A stretch of 59,363 bases of DNA. Origin: Pseudomonadota bacterium (GTDB taxonomy: Bacteria; Tectomicrobia; Entotheonellia; Entotheonellales; Entotheonellaceae). Location of the stretch: NCBI GenBank assembly GCA_005777235.1, contig SXND01000032.1, positions 1 through 59,363 on the forward strand, written 5' to 3'. The notes beneath the pieces were generated by a model. It was not told where the DNA came from and did no database searches. It saw only the letters and a list, made by a program, of their open reading frames with translations. Shown here one piece after another: positions 7,787 through 15,532 of the stretch (positions are counted from its first letter, which is position 1; every line of letters begins with the position of its first letter). The position numbers were made by a program, and so were the translations under genes.

Positions 7787-9241
7787 TTAGGCGTGCAGCA
7801 GCTCGAGGGCCTCTTCGTAAATCCCCATATCCTTGCCAAAGGAGATGGCCGCGGCCTGCACCCCAGCCACCAGATGGGCCAGGTTCCAGGGCGCCCGCGT
7901 GTTGGCAAACTCTTCCACGATGGCTTGATGATGCTTGAAGGCGTGCATCTCTGTAAAATTGTCGTGGCAGACAATGGACGCCAGACGGGCAATCAACGCC
8001 GAGGGATCGTAGCCAAAGTTGACATACTGCTGCGCTAAGTGCACGGGGATTTTCACTTCCGGCACCGCCCGCAATTGGCCCAGATTGCTCACCGTGGCCC
8101 AGTCAATTGGCGGTTGCTGATAGATGTTCTCCGTGATGGCTTCCAGCAGCTCGTCCTGGGTCCGATACGGCAACGCCGCCACGGCCGCCGCATTGGGCTG
8201 TGGCGTGGATTCCAGACGCCGCGCCGTGGAACGCACCTCGGGTCCAGTGTGCCAGAGCAACAGGATAAGCAGCTTGTTGTGCAAGCTGATGCCGTCCAAT
8301 TGCAGCAAGTAGCGGCGTAGGTTGATGCTGGTGTGCAGGTGCACGTCCATGGGATTCCCGGTCAGCGAGCGCAAGAACAACCTCGCGGCGCCAATCGACA
8401 GGGCTTCGCCAGTGCCAGCCAGGGACAAACCATCCACCAGGGCTTGCGCCAGCATGACGGGAATGTCCGAGAACATATGGCACTGGCCAAGCGCTTCGCC
8501 CAGCCGCCCAATGGCCGCAGTTTCATCGTCGCCGGTGTGGAAACGCAGGGGCCGAGTCATGAGCTGGTATTCGTCAATAATGGCGTCAATCTCCGGGACA
8601 CCCGGTGCGATGGGGAGCCGCGAGACGTAGCGCACCGCTGGGCGCATCAGGGTCGCCCGGTATTCCTGCCCGATGCACTCGATCCCACGCCAGGTAAAGG
8701 CCGGGAAGATGAAGTAATGATCGTCCATGACGTTTTTAGGAATGGCCACCGTGAGCAGGATATCGAGGGCTTCCACCGGTGGCATATTCTGCCACAGCCA
8801 GAGGAAATGGTGGTCTGCCATGTTGATCGTGCCACGGTTGGCCGCAGCAAAAAACGCCTCTTTGGTGGCTTCGACGCCGCCCGCGTCAATGGGCTCGAAA
8901 TCCGGCAGCATGTACGGTCCCATGCCGGGGTGGTGAATATGCTTATTCGACAGCACCACGTGTTGCAGGACGGGGAGAAAGCGCTCCTCACCCTCCAGAC
9001 GCTCCGCCAGATGATACACCGCGTGCAGGCCAGCCAGGGGATGTAAGGGCCCGCCATGATGGCCCGGCGGCAGGTCGGAGGAGCGGGTCACCGCCAGTGC
9101 CGAGGCGGTGAGCATGGTTTTGATCGGTACTCCAGCCCGTAAATGCGCCAGCGTACGATCCAGGATGTCGCTCGGTGGGGTTTCTTCAATACACTGTACC
9201 AAGGGTTCGATGTCGTCAGCGAACTGTACACGGGTAAACAT
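7787..9241 (-). CDS. Histidine-rich helical protein of unknown function
   Basis: I do not recognise this 484-residue protein with confidence. It has no signal peptide or membrane segment and looks all-helical. Its striking feature is paired histidines clustered in the first 180 residues: GHHGGPLHPLAGLHAVYHL (His61, 62, 67, 73, 77), HIHHPGMGPY (His101, 103, 104), ADHHFLWLW (His144, 145) and DDHYFIFP (His175). Such spacing suggests a metal or heme site, as in helical oxidases, but no family motif such as HD or ferritin EXXH is complete. It is transcribed alone from 9241, converging with the ligase gene. The size and lack of frame disruption support a real gene. Confidence 0.75.
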   Translation of the reverse strand: MFTRVQFADDIEPLVQCIEETPPSDILDRTLAHLRAGVPIKTMLTASALAVTRSSDLPPGHHGGPLHPLAGLHAVYHLAERLEGEERFLPVLQHVVLSNKHIHHPGMGPYMLPDFEPIDAGGVEATKEAFFAAANRGTINMADHHFLWLWQNMPPVEALDILLTVAIPKNVMDDHYFIFPAFTWRGIECIGQEYRATLMRPAVRYVSRLPIAPGVPEIDAIIDEYQLMTRPLRFHTGDDETAAIGRLGEALGQCHMFSDIPVMLAQALVDGLSLAGTGEALSIGAARLFLRSLTGNPMDVHLHTSINLRRYLLQLDGISLHNKLLILLLWHTGPEVRSTARRLESTPQPNAAAVAALPYRTQDELLEAITENIYQQPPIDWATVSNLGQLRAVPEVKIPVHLAQQYVNFGYDPSALIARLASIVCHDNFTEMHAFKHHQAIVEEFANTRAPWNLAHLVAGVQAAAISFGKDMGIYEEALELLHA

Positions 9242-9380
9242 GCTGGCCCCTTTCGCTTGAAATCTTCTGGACTACCATGTCATAAGAAGGTCGTCACGTC
9301 TCTACCCTACACCGAGAGACCCGGCATAACAACCCTCTTTTGCGTTGACCCAGGCGGCGTCAAGAGGCGCAGGCAGCCTG

Positions 9381-10790
9381 TCACCCCGATACGCCTGAGG
9401 CACCATGTGACGCGGTGCGTGTGAGACGAGCGATCTGCCAGTCAATCCATTCCCGCCCGCGACGTTCCGCACCCTTCATGGCGTGCACGATGTAATGCGT
9501 CAGCAGATCCGGCAACTCCACCTCCTGGGCCATCACCCCCTGCGCGGTGCGTGCCACCTCATAGACCTGTACCGAGCGCCGGGACTCCGTGCGGATGGCA
9601 AAATAACTGCGGCGCCCCAGGCACCAATCCGCGAGGGCCGAGGCCGTGATACTCTTGCGCACCTCCGGCACGGCGGTCGCCTGGTCCATCGCCCGCACGG
9701 TACGCTGCTGCCGGTCAAAACGGTAGGACCAGCAGCGCTGCGTGCCATCAGGAAACACCACCTCAACCTGATACGTCACGCCGTGGTGTCCATACTGCGC
9801 CACGACGCTCTCGCCAGCCGCCAAGCTGTGCGTGAGATACGGTGGCAACCCAAGCCCCAGCACACCCTGGGCCAGTTCCTGCAAGCCCTTGAGGCCATAG
9901 CCAGCGGGATTGTCGTCATGCAATGGTGGAATTGGCGCTGTCGCATCATAGGCCAGTAGATGCGTATCGTCCTCCACCAGGCTGGCGCACGCCGCGGCTT
10001 GGCGCTCGACCGCGACCGTTCCCGACGCCAGGGTCAGCGTATCTCCTGGTTGCAGGATTTCTACGCGCTGCGCTGGGTTGAGGTGGTGCAGATCTTGCAC
10101 AAAGCGCTGCTGCGAGATGGGAAACACGTGCCGATTGAGCCAGGCCAGCACATCGACAAAGCGAAACCCTGCCGCCGCCGGTACCACACAACGTGCCCCC
10201 AGGCTCCAGACGGTATGCAGGTTGATGCCGTGCAGTTGCGCCGTCTGCTGGCGTTGACTCTCAAAGAAGTGAAAATTCTGGCTGGCGTACATGGCCAGAT
10301 GCACATCCACCTGCCCCACCTCACGCTGCAGGCGCTGGATGGTATCGGCCGCCAGGAACGTATCCACCTGGTTGAACAGCGTGCCGGTGGCGTCTTGCAC
10401 CATGAAGCCGCATTCCAGCACCTCCCTATTCAATGACGGCGTGGGCAGGAGTTGCACCTCGTCGATGCGTAGCGCGTGCCACGGGATGAGCGTCTGCACG
10501 TGGTGAAACCCCAGGCGCTGCAAGCTATAGAGCAGCCACGGGTCTGCCGGGCAGTACACCGGTACGGCGCGGTCGAGCTGTGCCAGGCTGGCGACGTCAC
10601 AATGATCGAGATGCCGATGCGAGAGGAGGATGCCCCGCAAGGCTGGGAGTTGCTCGACACGCACGACACGGCGCGGGCACGAGGTCACGGTGCCTTCCTC
10701 AAAGGGATCGTCGAACACGGGATCGGTGAGAAAGGAGCCGGCAGCCGTGTCGAGCAGCCAGCAGGCATGGCCGAGCAGGGTGGCGCGCAT
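9381..10790 (-). CDS. MBL-fold metallo-hydrolase with extra C-terminal domain
   Basis: A 469-residue protein starting MRATLLGHACWLL; the open frame runs 70 codons further upstream but that part has no family character, and an AAGGGA precedes the 10790 start. The N-terminal 260 residues form a metallo-beta-lactamase fold with the metal motif SHRHLDHCD (HxHxDH) near residue 60, and the layout resembles UlaG-like and CMP-sialate-hydroxylase-like hydrolases. Residues about 260-469 are additional and include a stretch (ITASALADWCLGRRSYF) reminiscent of SCP2-like lipid-binding domains; that likeness is weak. The substrate is unknown. It stands alone, divergent from the lipoprotein gene at 11073. 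Confidence 0.82.
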   Translation of the reverse strand: MRATLLGHACWLLDTAAGSFLTDPVFDDPFEEGTVTSCPRRVVRVEQLPALRGILLSHRHLDHCDVASLAQLDRAVPVYCPADPWLLYSLQRLGFHHVQTLIPWHALRIDEVQLLPTPSLNREVLECGFMVQDATGTLFNQVDTFLAADTIQRLQREVGQVDVHLAMYASQNFHFFESQRQQTAQLHGINLHTVWSLGARCVVPAAAGFRFVDVLAWLNRHVFPISQQRFVQDLHHLNPAQRVEILQPGDTLTLASGTVAVERQAAACASLVEDDTHLLAYDATAPIPPLHDDNPAGYGLKGLQELAQGVLGLGLPPYLTHSLAAGESVVAQYGHHGVTYQVEVVFPDGTQRCWSYRFDRQQRTVRAMDQATAVPEVRKSITASALADWCLGRRSYFAIRTESRRSVQVYEVARTAQGVMAQEVELPDLLTHYIVHAMKGAERRGREWIDWQIARLTRTASHGASGVSG

Positions 10791-11072
10791 AGTGGTGTGT
10801 CCCTTCTGAACATCGCAGCTTGACGGCGATTGTATAGTTTGAGATGTCCATTTGATGAATACGTTGCCAGCCACAGTAGGGGCGAGTCGCTTGCTCCCAC
10901 AAGGCACTGGCACAGGACTGACGAAATGGACATCTCGACTCCGCCACTGCCTATGATACTGGCATGCAGCGTGCACGCTCAAGTCTGATGGGCATGGCAC
11001 ACGCGCTCGCGGTATTATTTTGTATGGAGTTGATTGTGCGCCGCATCATTTATCACGCCCATGGAGGTTCGC

Positions 11073-11603
11073 ATGAAAATGTCACAGGGATGGACCAGAG
11101 CTGCCATGCTGGGGCTCAGTCTGCTGCCGCTGCTCGCCGGCTGTGTATCAGACACTGCCATCAGGCAGCTCTCGTTGCCAGAGCAATCGGAATTCTACGT
11201 CTATCGCAAGATCATGACCCTGGGCCAGGAGCGCGCCTATCTGGCCAAAGCCAACGCCACCGAGCGCGCCGCCTATCTGCGTGAACAGGGTCTGACCCAG
11301 CGCTTCCAGGCCCTCGACCCGCAGGACCGTGACGCCGTGTTAAGTGGCTGGCCCTACCCTGGGATGAGCCTGGAGGCCCTGCGTTTTGTCTGGGGTGAAC
11401 CCTATGCCACCGACGGCGATGCCCGGCGCTCAGCGCACTGGCACTATCTCGGTTCCTCTTTTGCACGGGGTAATACCGGCAACGCGCCAGGTAATGCTGG
11501 CAACCGCGTGGACGTGTACCTGGTGGCGGGCAAAGTGGTCGGCTGGGTGGATGTTGCGCCGAGTAATGATGAGGATAATGGCGACAGTGGCAGCCGGCGC
11601 TAG
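11073..11603 (+). CDS. Lipoprotein with BamE/SmpA-like domain
   Basis: A 176-residue exported lipoprotein. Seen: a basic N-terminus, a hydrophobic core LGLSLLPLLAGC ending in a lipobox with the modified Cys about 23 residues in, then a helical segment. A YPGMSLEALRFVWGEPY stretch follows, matching the repeated GM-x-x-x-E-V-x-x-x-x-G-x-P pattern of the BamE/SmpA fold, and then an alternating beta segment VDVYLVAGKVVGWVDV. The start at 11073 has GGAGG 8 bp upstream. A role in outer-membrane assembly is possible but not shown; many BamE-fold lipoproteins do other things. Confidence 0.75.
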   Translation: MKMSQGWTRAAMLGLSLLPLLAGCVSDTAIRQLSLPEQSEFYVYRKIMTLGQERAYLAKANATERAAYLREQGLTQRFQALDPQDRDAVLSGWPYPGMSLEALRFVWGEPYATDGDARRSAHWHYLGSSFARGNTGNAPGNAGNRVDVYLVAGKVVGWVDVAPSNDEDNGDSGSRR

Positions 11604-11634
11604 TGCCTGAACCGAGCTCTTGTGAGAGCCACCC

Positions 11635-11695
11635 CCTGGGAGCGCCGGGCTCCAGCCCGGCTCCGGCAGCCACGCTGGAGCGTGGCGCTCCCAGG
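11635..11695. repeat. 61-bp palindromic intergenic repeat, copy 1
   Basis: The outer arms CCTGGGAGCGCC and GGCGCTCCCAGG are perfect inverted repeats, and the interior holds a second stem (CCGGGCT/AGCCCGG). It is the same as 15324-15384 except for one base (A instead of G at 11672). A shorter relative with the same outer arms is at 15004-15062. It is a dispersed REP-like element and may act as a terminator behind the lipoprotein gene. Confidence 0.9.
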
Positions 11696-11813
11696 ATAAC
11701 GACGCAACGGAGGTCGGTTGAGACACTAGGCGCGTTGTGCCGCACGCGGTTCCGCAGTAGAATATCCCGTGCACAAAGACCATCCAGGGCCGTCATACAG
11801 GAGTAGCAGGCGC

Positions 11814-12344
11814 ATGATTCTCAAAGTGGCACGTTTAGGGCACCCGGTCTTGCGCAAAGTCGCCGAGCCGGTGCCCCCGGATCAGATCCAGACCCCCGCT
11901 ATCCAGCAGTTCATCGACGATATGATCGAGACCATGTACGAGTACGACGGCGCCGGGCTGGCGGCGCCCCAGGGGCATGTCTCGAAGCAGATTGTCATCA
12001 TGGAAGTGGCGCCCAGTGCGCGCCGTCCGCATGCCCCCTCGATCCCGTTGACGGTGTACATTAACCCGGAAATTACCCCCTTGACTGAAGAAATGGACGA
12101 AGACTGGGAAGGCTGCCTCAGCGTGCCGGGTCTGCGCGGTCGCGTGCCACGGTACACCAAGATTCGCCTCCGGGCCTATGACCGTCAGGCCAAGCGCGTG
12201 GATATTGCGGTGCAGGGGTTTCACGCCCGTGTCATCCAGCATGAGTGTGATCATGTGCAAGGCAAGGTCTACCTCGACCGCATGCGCAATGCGGATTCGC
12301 TGACCTTTGTTGAGGAATGGATGAAGTACGGTCTGCACGAGTAA
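11814..12344 (+). CDS. def: Peptide deformylase
   Basis: Removes the N-formyl group from nascent proteins; cytoplasmic metalloenzyme. All three family motifs are present in 176 residues: GAGLAAPQ (46-53), EGCLSVP (99-105, metal ligand Cys101) and HECDH (143-147, metal ligands His143 and His147, catalytic Glu144). The start at 11814 is preceded by AGGAG about 11 bp upstream. The usual partner fmt is not adjacent, so this may be one of several deformylases. A hairpin repeat follows at 12359. Confidence 0.96.
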   Translation: MILKVARLGHPVLRKVAEPVPPDQIQTPAIQQFIDDMIETMYEYDGAGLAAPQGHVSKQIVIMEVAPSARRPHAPSIPLTVYINPEITPLTEEMDEDWEGCLSVPGLRGRVPRYTKIRLRAYDRQAKRVDIAVQGFHARVIQHECDHVQGKVYLDRMRNADSLTFVEEWMKYGLHE

Positions 12345-12358
12345 GCGCCTATTCTGCT

Positions 12359-12382
12359 CGGGGCGACTAGCCGGTCGCCCCG
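12359..12382. terminator. GGGGCGAC hairpin after def
   Basis: A 9-bp stem CGGGGCGAC...GTCGCCCCG with a 6-base loop directly behind the def stop. A diverged copy with the arms GTCGGGGCGA and TCGCCCCGAC is at 15146-15173, so this is also a dispersed repeat family. No T-tract follows, so terminator activity is only likely. Confidence 0.6.
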
Positions 12383-12426
12383 ACGTGTTGCCCTACGCAC
12401 CCCAGGCAAGAGGAACGTTGCGTCCT

Positions 12427-12927
12427 ATGCTATGGCTAATACAGTCCTATTCTGTTCCGCTATCTGGTGCACCATGGAGGCGGGGCTCTGCCCTGGTGGC
12501 GCTGCTCATGCTGGGGCTCACGTCCGTCGCCACTGGCGAGCCGCCTGGGGCTGGCTGTGCCCCGCACGCGCCTGGCACGGCGACCGCCCCGCCGGCGCTG
12601 GCCTATGTGCTCCTGCCGGCCCAGCTCGATGGCCGGGCCTATTACCGGCTTGATGCCACCGCAACCTGCAAGACCAACACTGCCGAACATACCGTGATCA
12701 AAAGTTGGGCCAACAAAGTGTCGTTCCACGGCGAGCGCGTGCTGGTCTGGGGGCCCATCTGTAATGACACCCCGACGGCCATCGCGCTGCGCGAGGCTGC
12801 CGCGGAGATCATGGTCACACGCGACCTGAACACCCTGCGCTACAAGGGCGAATGCCTGACCTATGCGGAGAAACCACCCACCTTGTGCGCCCAGGGCCTG
12901 TGGTGCCCGGTGCCGGCAGAGGAGTAA
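12427..12927 (+). CDS. Exported protein of unknown function
   Basis: A 166-residue protein with an N-terminal hydrophobic segment (ALVALLMLGLTSVATG) consistent with a signal peptide after a longish basic lead, and several cysteines in the mature part (CAPH, ATCKT, PICND, GECLT, LCAQGLWCP) that could form disulfides outside the cytoplasm. I do not recognise the family. It ends 4 bp before the astacin-like protease gene, so the two are probably co-transcribed; an inhibitor or accessory protein of the protease is a possibility but only inference. A later start is possible. Confidence 0.65.
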   Translation: MLWLIQSYSVPLSGAPWRRGSALVALLMLGLTSVATGEPPGAGCAPHAPGTATAPPALAYVLLPAQLDGRAYYRLDATATCKTNTAEHTVIKSWANKVSFHGERVLVWGPICNDTPTAIALREAAAEIMVTRDLNTLRYKGECLTYAEKPPTLCAQGLWCPVPAEE

Positions 12928-12931
12928 GCCT

Positions 12932-13891
12932 ATGGCTCCAGCATGGTTGCAGCGTGTTGTAACGTTGACGGTGCTCTTGGTGCTGCCCGTGGCCGGGCGC
13001 GCCCAGACGCATGAGTCACGCATGGCCTGCCCCGAGCAACTGGTCGGGCTCAGATCCACCATCTGGACCACGGTAGACATCCCCGTGTGCTGGGAGGCCT
13101 CGGCGCCTGCCGACGGCCAGGAACGTACCTGGGTACGCAGCGCCGTGCAAGCCACCTGGGAAAAACACTCGGCGCTGCGTTTCACCGGCTGGGAGGGCTG
13201 TTCAGCGTCCAGTCGGGGTATCCGTATGGGCAGCGCCGACATCAATCCCCATACCAAGGGGATGGGTAATCAGTTGGATGGGAACCCCGAGGGCATGATG
13301 CACAACTTTACCTTTGAGGCGTGGTCGCCGAACTGTCGCCAACGGCGGGAAGAATGCATCCGTACTATTGCGGTGCACGAATTCGGTCACGCCCTGGGAT
13401 TCGCCCATGAACAGAACCGCTCGGATGCCCCCGACTGGTGCCAGGCCGAGGCCCAAGGCACCTCGGGGGACATCAACATCACGCCCTATGATCTGCACTC
13501 GGTGATGAATTATTGTAACCCAAAATGGGCCGGCAATGGTCAGCTCAGTGCTGAAGACATCGCTGGCTTGCAGGCCTGGTATGGGCGACCGCAGGCGGCG
13601 ACGGCACGCTTTGACGGCACCTGGCAGGCGACGCTGACCTACAGTGACCGCACCTGTGTTGCCGATGCCGTCAGTCTCACCGTGCGTGGCGCACAGGTGC
13701 AAGGTCGCGTGCAGACCCCCGCCGGGCAGGTGGTCGAAATTGCCGCGACGCTTGACCAGGAGGCCAGGTTCGAGGGGCTGCAATTTCGCCTCAATCCGCG
13801 TGACCTGGTCACCCTACGCGGGCGGCTCACCGGGGGCATGGTGCACAGCACCGACTGTGGCTGCGGTCAGTATACGTTTACCAAGCAATAG
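12932..13891 (+). CDS. Secreted astacin-like zinc metalloprotease
   Basis: A 319-residue secreted protease of the metzincin clan. Seen: a signal peptide (about 1-25, ending GRAQT), the extended zinc motif HEFGHALGFAHEQNR (His149, Glu150, His153, His159), and a Met-turn SVMNYC near residue 191. The FAHEQNR continuation favours astacin (M12A) over matrixin. About 95 residues after AWYGRP form a separate beta-rich C-terminal domain with a CGCG motif. The ATG at 12932 has GAGGAG upstream. The TAG stop is part of the left end of the inverted-repeat element 13889-14116. Confidence 0.88.
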   Translation: MAPAWLQRVVTLTVLLVLPVAGRAQTHESRMACPEQLVGLRSTIWTTVDIPVCWEASAPADGQERTWVRSAVQATWEKHSALRFTGWEGCSASSRGIRMGSADINPHTKGMGNQLDGNPEGMMHNFTFEAWSPNCRQRREECIRTIAVHEFGHALGFAHEQNRSDAPDWCQAEAQGTSGDINITPYDLHSVMNYCNPKWAGNGQLSAEDIAGLQAWYGRPQAATARFDGTWQATLTYSDRTCVADAVSLTVRGAQVQGRVQTPAGQVVEIAATLDQEARFEGLQFRLNPRDLVTLRGRLTGGMVHSTDCGCGQYTFTKQ

Positions 13892-14116
13892 ACATTATCG
13901 GGAATAGAAGATGGGCTCATGCAGGCGCTGCCTCAGCCACGCTGCCCCCTCCTGGGATCTGGAACCTCCCCCCAGCGGGGGGAGGCAGGAGGGGGGAAAC
14001 TCCGGTGGGTGAGGAGACGGGGAACTCCTGGCCGCCCTGTGCCCCCCTCCCAACCTCCCCCCGCTGGGGGGAGGAGTGTCGGCAAGCAGCACGTTTCTTA
14101 TGCCCGATAATGTCTA
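13889..14116. mobile_element. MITE-like element with 14-bp perfect terminal inverted repeats
   Basis: TAGACATTATCGGG (13889-13902) and its exact reverse complement CCCGATAATGTCTA (14103-14116) bound a 228-bp non-coding segment. Both ends carry TA, as expected of elements that duplicate a TA dinucleotide (Tc1/mariner/IS630 class). Inside lie two mirrored hairpins: CCTCCCCCC-AGC-GGGGGGAGG (13965-13985) and CCTCCCCCC-GCT-GGGGGGAGG (14054-14074). The first is wrapped by an outer CCCCCTCCTG / CAGGAGGGGG stem. No transposase is encoded. Confidence 0.65.
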
Positions 14117-14143
14117 ATGAGCACGTACGCGAGGAGGGATCCT

Positions 14144-14959
14144 ATGTCAAAGATCACAGTGCTCTCACGTCGTCAATGGCTGACGCGGCTGGCCACGGGC
14201 ATCGCCAGCCTGCCGCTGCTGGCAGGGCGAGCCAGTTGGGCCCGAGCCAGGCGCCCGGCAGCCGCCACGCCAGCCGGGGCACCTGACCTGCCGCCTCTGC
14301 GCGGCTGCTGCCTGCGCGACCAGCGTCTGAGCCGCGAGCTGCTGGCCCAGTCGCGTCTCGGCCCCCCCGGTGGCGGCCAGGGTGAGGAAAGTTCCGGCGA
14401 TGCGCGCTTCGACCGTGCCCTGGGCATGCTGCTGGCCGATCTCGCCGGGCGCTTTCAGGTACGGCCAGGGTTTGGGTTCTACAATGATGGCACCACGCCC
14501 AATGCCCTGGCACTGGAGGAAAGTCAATTGCCCAACAGCCGTGGCACGGTGCTGTTCGGGCGCCAGATGCTCAAGCATGGCCTGCGTGATGCGCACGGCG
14601 ATATGTTTGTCATGGGCATCTGTGCCCACGAATTTGGCCACATTGTGCAATTCTTATCGACGTATCACACGCGGCTCACCCAGGGCCACGCCACGTCGAA
14701 GCTGGTGGAGCTGCACGCCGATTTCCTCAGTGGCTATTATATTGGCCTACGTGGGGGGCAATACACGAGCCAGGAACTGGTGACGCTGGGGCGTTCCTGG
14801 GAAACGCTTGGAGACAGCGCCTATACCAATCAACAGCATCATGGTACTGCCGAAGAGCGCTTACAGGCCATTGAGGCGGGGTTTACCTTTGCCAGAGAGC
14901 GTCCAGCATTCGGCATTAAGGAAGCCTGCGAGGTGGGGGCGCGCTACTTGCGGGTTTGA
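14144..14959 (+). CDS. Exported gluzincin-like metallopeptidase, probable Tat substrate
   Basis: A 271-residue protein with a twin-arginine-like leader (SRRQWLTRLATGIASLPLLAGRASWA). The catalytic region has HEFGH (His162, Glu163, His166), and 23 residues later ELHADFLSGYY, where Glu189 can be the third zinc ligand and the following H-A-D matches the neutral zinc metallopeptidases with an E-x-x-AD motif. It is therefore a different family from the HEFGH protease just upstream. GAGGAGG sits 7 bp before the ATG. The substrate is unknown; the neighbouring genes are also exported. Confidence 0.8.
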   Translation: MSKITVLSRRQWLTRLATGIASLPLLAGRASWARARRPAAATPAGAPDLPPLRGCCLRDQRLSRELLAQSRLGPPGGGQGEESSGDARFDRALGMLLADLAGRFQVRPGFGFYNDGTTPNALALEESQLPNSRGTVLFGRQMLKHGLRDAHGDMFVMGICAHEFGHIVQFLSTYHTRLTQGHATSKLVELHADFLSGYYIGLRGGQYTSQELVTLGRSWETLGDSAYTNQQHHGTAEERLQAIEAGFTFARERPAFGIKEACEVGARYLRV

Positions 14960-15532
14960 GGACAGGGCGTGCGAGTGCCTATCCAATGAGCCTTGGAGGT
15001 TTTCCTGGGAGCGCGGGCGTCTCGACCGCCTTTGGAGCGGGCAAGATGCCCGCGCTCCCAGGGACAGCCAACGCCGCATACCTTCCTTGCGCGTGCACTA
15101 GATGTCCATGTTGTCAGTCCTGCACCAGTGCATGGCCCTGTCCCAGTCGGGGCGACCGGCTGCTCGCCCCGACGACGTGGGAAAGAGGCCGGGTCATACC
15201 GTGGGCTGCGAGTCTATCCTGGGCGGGGACATCGGCCTGGCAGGTGGATCGTGCGATGGTCTATTGGGCAGGGCGCGGAGGTCCGAAGCCTGCTGTGCAT
15301 GTGTCAGGCCTGCGTCAGTCCCCCCTGGGAGCGCCGGGCTCCAGCCCGGCTCCGGCAGCCGCGCTGGAGCGTGGCGCTCCCAGGAAACACCCTGCAGCAC
15401 TGCTGGGGTCTGTATGCAACAGACAGCTAGGCCTGAGCCCAGGAGGTCAGTCAGAGCGGGTATCTGTCACCCTGCCTGCCTCTGACTGGGTGGAGGCACG
15501 GGGTAAGATGCTGGGAGAAGGGAGCATAATCG
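14960..15532. repeat. Gene-free region with three dispersed palindromic repeats
   Basis: No credible gene. In order: a 59-bp repeat at 15004-15062 with 15-bp perfect arms CCTGGGAGCGCGGGC / GCCCGCGCTCCCAGG; the GGGGCGA-type hairpin at 15146-15173, related to 12359-12382; and the 61-bp repeat copy 2 at 15324-15384, one mismatch from 11635-11695. The open frames here run through these repeats and have no family character. Such REP-like clusters usually mark extragenic space in large genomes. Confidence 0.8.

Noticed and set aside
7787..9241. Plus-strand frames opposite the histidine-rich gene
   Set aside because: Composition is that of reverse-complemented coding sequence and no start context is seen; the minus frame is longer and uninterrupted.
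14960..15532. Several open frames of 60-280 codons in the repeat-rich gap
   Set aside because: They run through palindromic repeats, lack ribosome-binding sites and show only repeat-derived composition.
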